Assembly: GCA_958451915.1 (NCBI GenBank)
Contig: CAUDRX010000143.1
Span: 1-6,077, forward strand
Direction of reading: 5' to 3'
Length of the DNA: 6,077 nt
Origin: an uncultured Peptococcaceae bacterium
GTDB taxonomy: Bacteria; Bacillota; Peptococcia; Peptococcales; Peptococcaceae
Shown: positions 6,006-6,077 of the stretch, in pieces
Layout: each line of letters opens with the position of its first letter
Numbering within the stretch: the stretch's first letter is position 1
Position numbers and translations under genes: made by a program
The notes under the pieces: model-generated
What the model was told of the DNA's origin: nothing
Databases searched by the model: none
The model's input: the letters and a program-made list of their open reading frames with translations, nothing else

Positions 6006-6077
6006 TTCGAACACATAAATGATAAGAAAAAACGAGATGATCTATAAGAAATATTGATCAAACAGACTCTGGCGGAT
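6006..6077 (+). other. AT-rich intergenic tail, no gene seen
   Basis: The 72 bases after the dehydrogenase stop are visibly richer in A and T than the coding part. They contain no hairpin with a T-run, so I do not call a terminator. TATAAG (6043-6048) and TTGATC (6054-6059) are promoter-like fragments without convincing partners. The next gene lies beyond the window. Confidence 0.5.

Noticed and set aside
5490..6014. Minus-strand open frame of 174 codons opposite the dehydrogenase
   Set aside because: The plus-strand gene has every catalytic residue, and the antisense product resembles nothing known to me.
6006..6077. Possible terminator or promoter after the dehydrogenase
   Set aside because: There is no stem-loop followed by a T-run, and the TATAAG and TTGATC fragments lack suitable partners within the window.

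Overview
The window carries seven protein-coding genes, all on the + strand and tightly packed. They are the 3' end of prfA (release factor 1), prmC (release-factor glutamine methyltransferase), a 14-helix MFS drug-type exporter, a HAD phosphatase of the phosphoglycolate phosphatase type, a radical SAM protein, an EcsC-family protein and a D-2-hydroxyacid dehydrogenase. I see no rRNA, tRNA, mobile element, CRISPR array or phage gene. G+C is a little over half, and strong AGGAGG-type ribosome binding sites are present. An EcsC protein and an AmmeMemoRadiSam-like radical SAM enzyme fit an anaerobic member of the Bacillota (Firmicutes). That placement is an inference, and I cannot name a genus.

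Bases 1-2526 look like one transcription unit. prfA (whose start lies before the window), prmC and the MFS gene are chained by 4-base ATGA stop/start overlaps at 317-320 and 1135-1138, so translation is probably coupled. PrmC methylates the GGQ glutamine of release factors, so prfA-prmC is an enzyme beside its substrate, a common bacterial arrangement. The exporter has no evident link to translation termination and seems simply to share the transcript.

Bases 2527-2620 form the only sizeable internal gap. It holds a consensus TATAAT with a weak TGA-core -35 and a GGGAGG ribosome binding site, and probably starts a second unit running from 2621 to 6005. In that unit the HAD phosphatase and the radical SAM gene are 51 bases apart, the radical SAM and EcsC genes nearly abut, and the EcsC and dehydrogenase genes overlap by ATGA at 5058-5061. 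No hairpin terminator is visible in any gap or in the AT-rich tail after 6005.

The first two genes are ordinary housekeeping. The second unit is the more interesting part: a phosphatase, a divergent radical SAM enzyme with an extra N-terminal cysteine cluster, an EcsC protein without its ecsAB partners and a 2-hydroxyacid dehydrogenase, apparently co-transcribed. A glycolate/glyoxylate link between the first and last is possible but unproven. I found no clear evidence of a new defence or mobile system.
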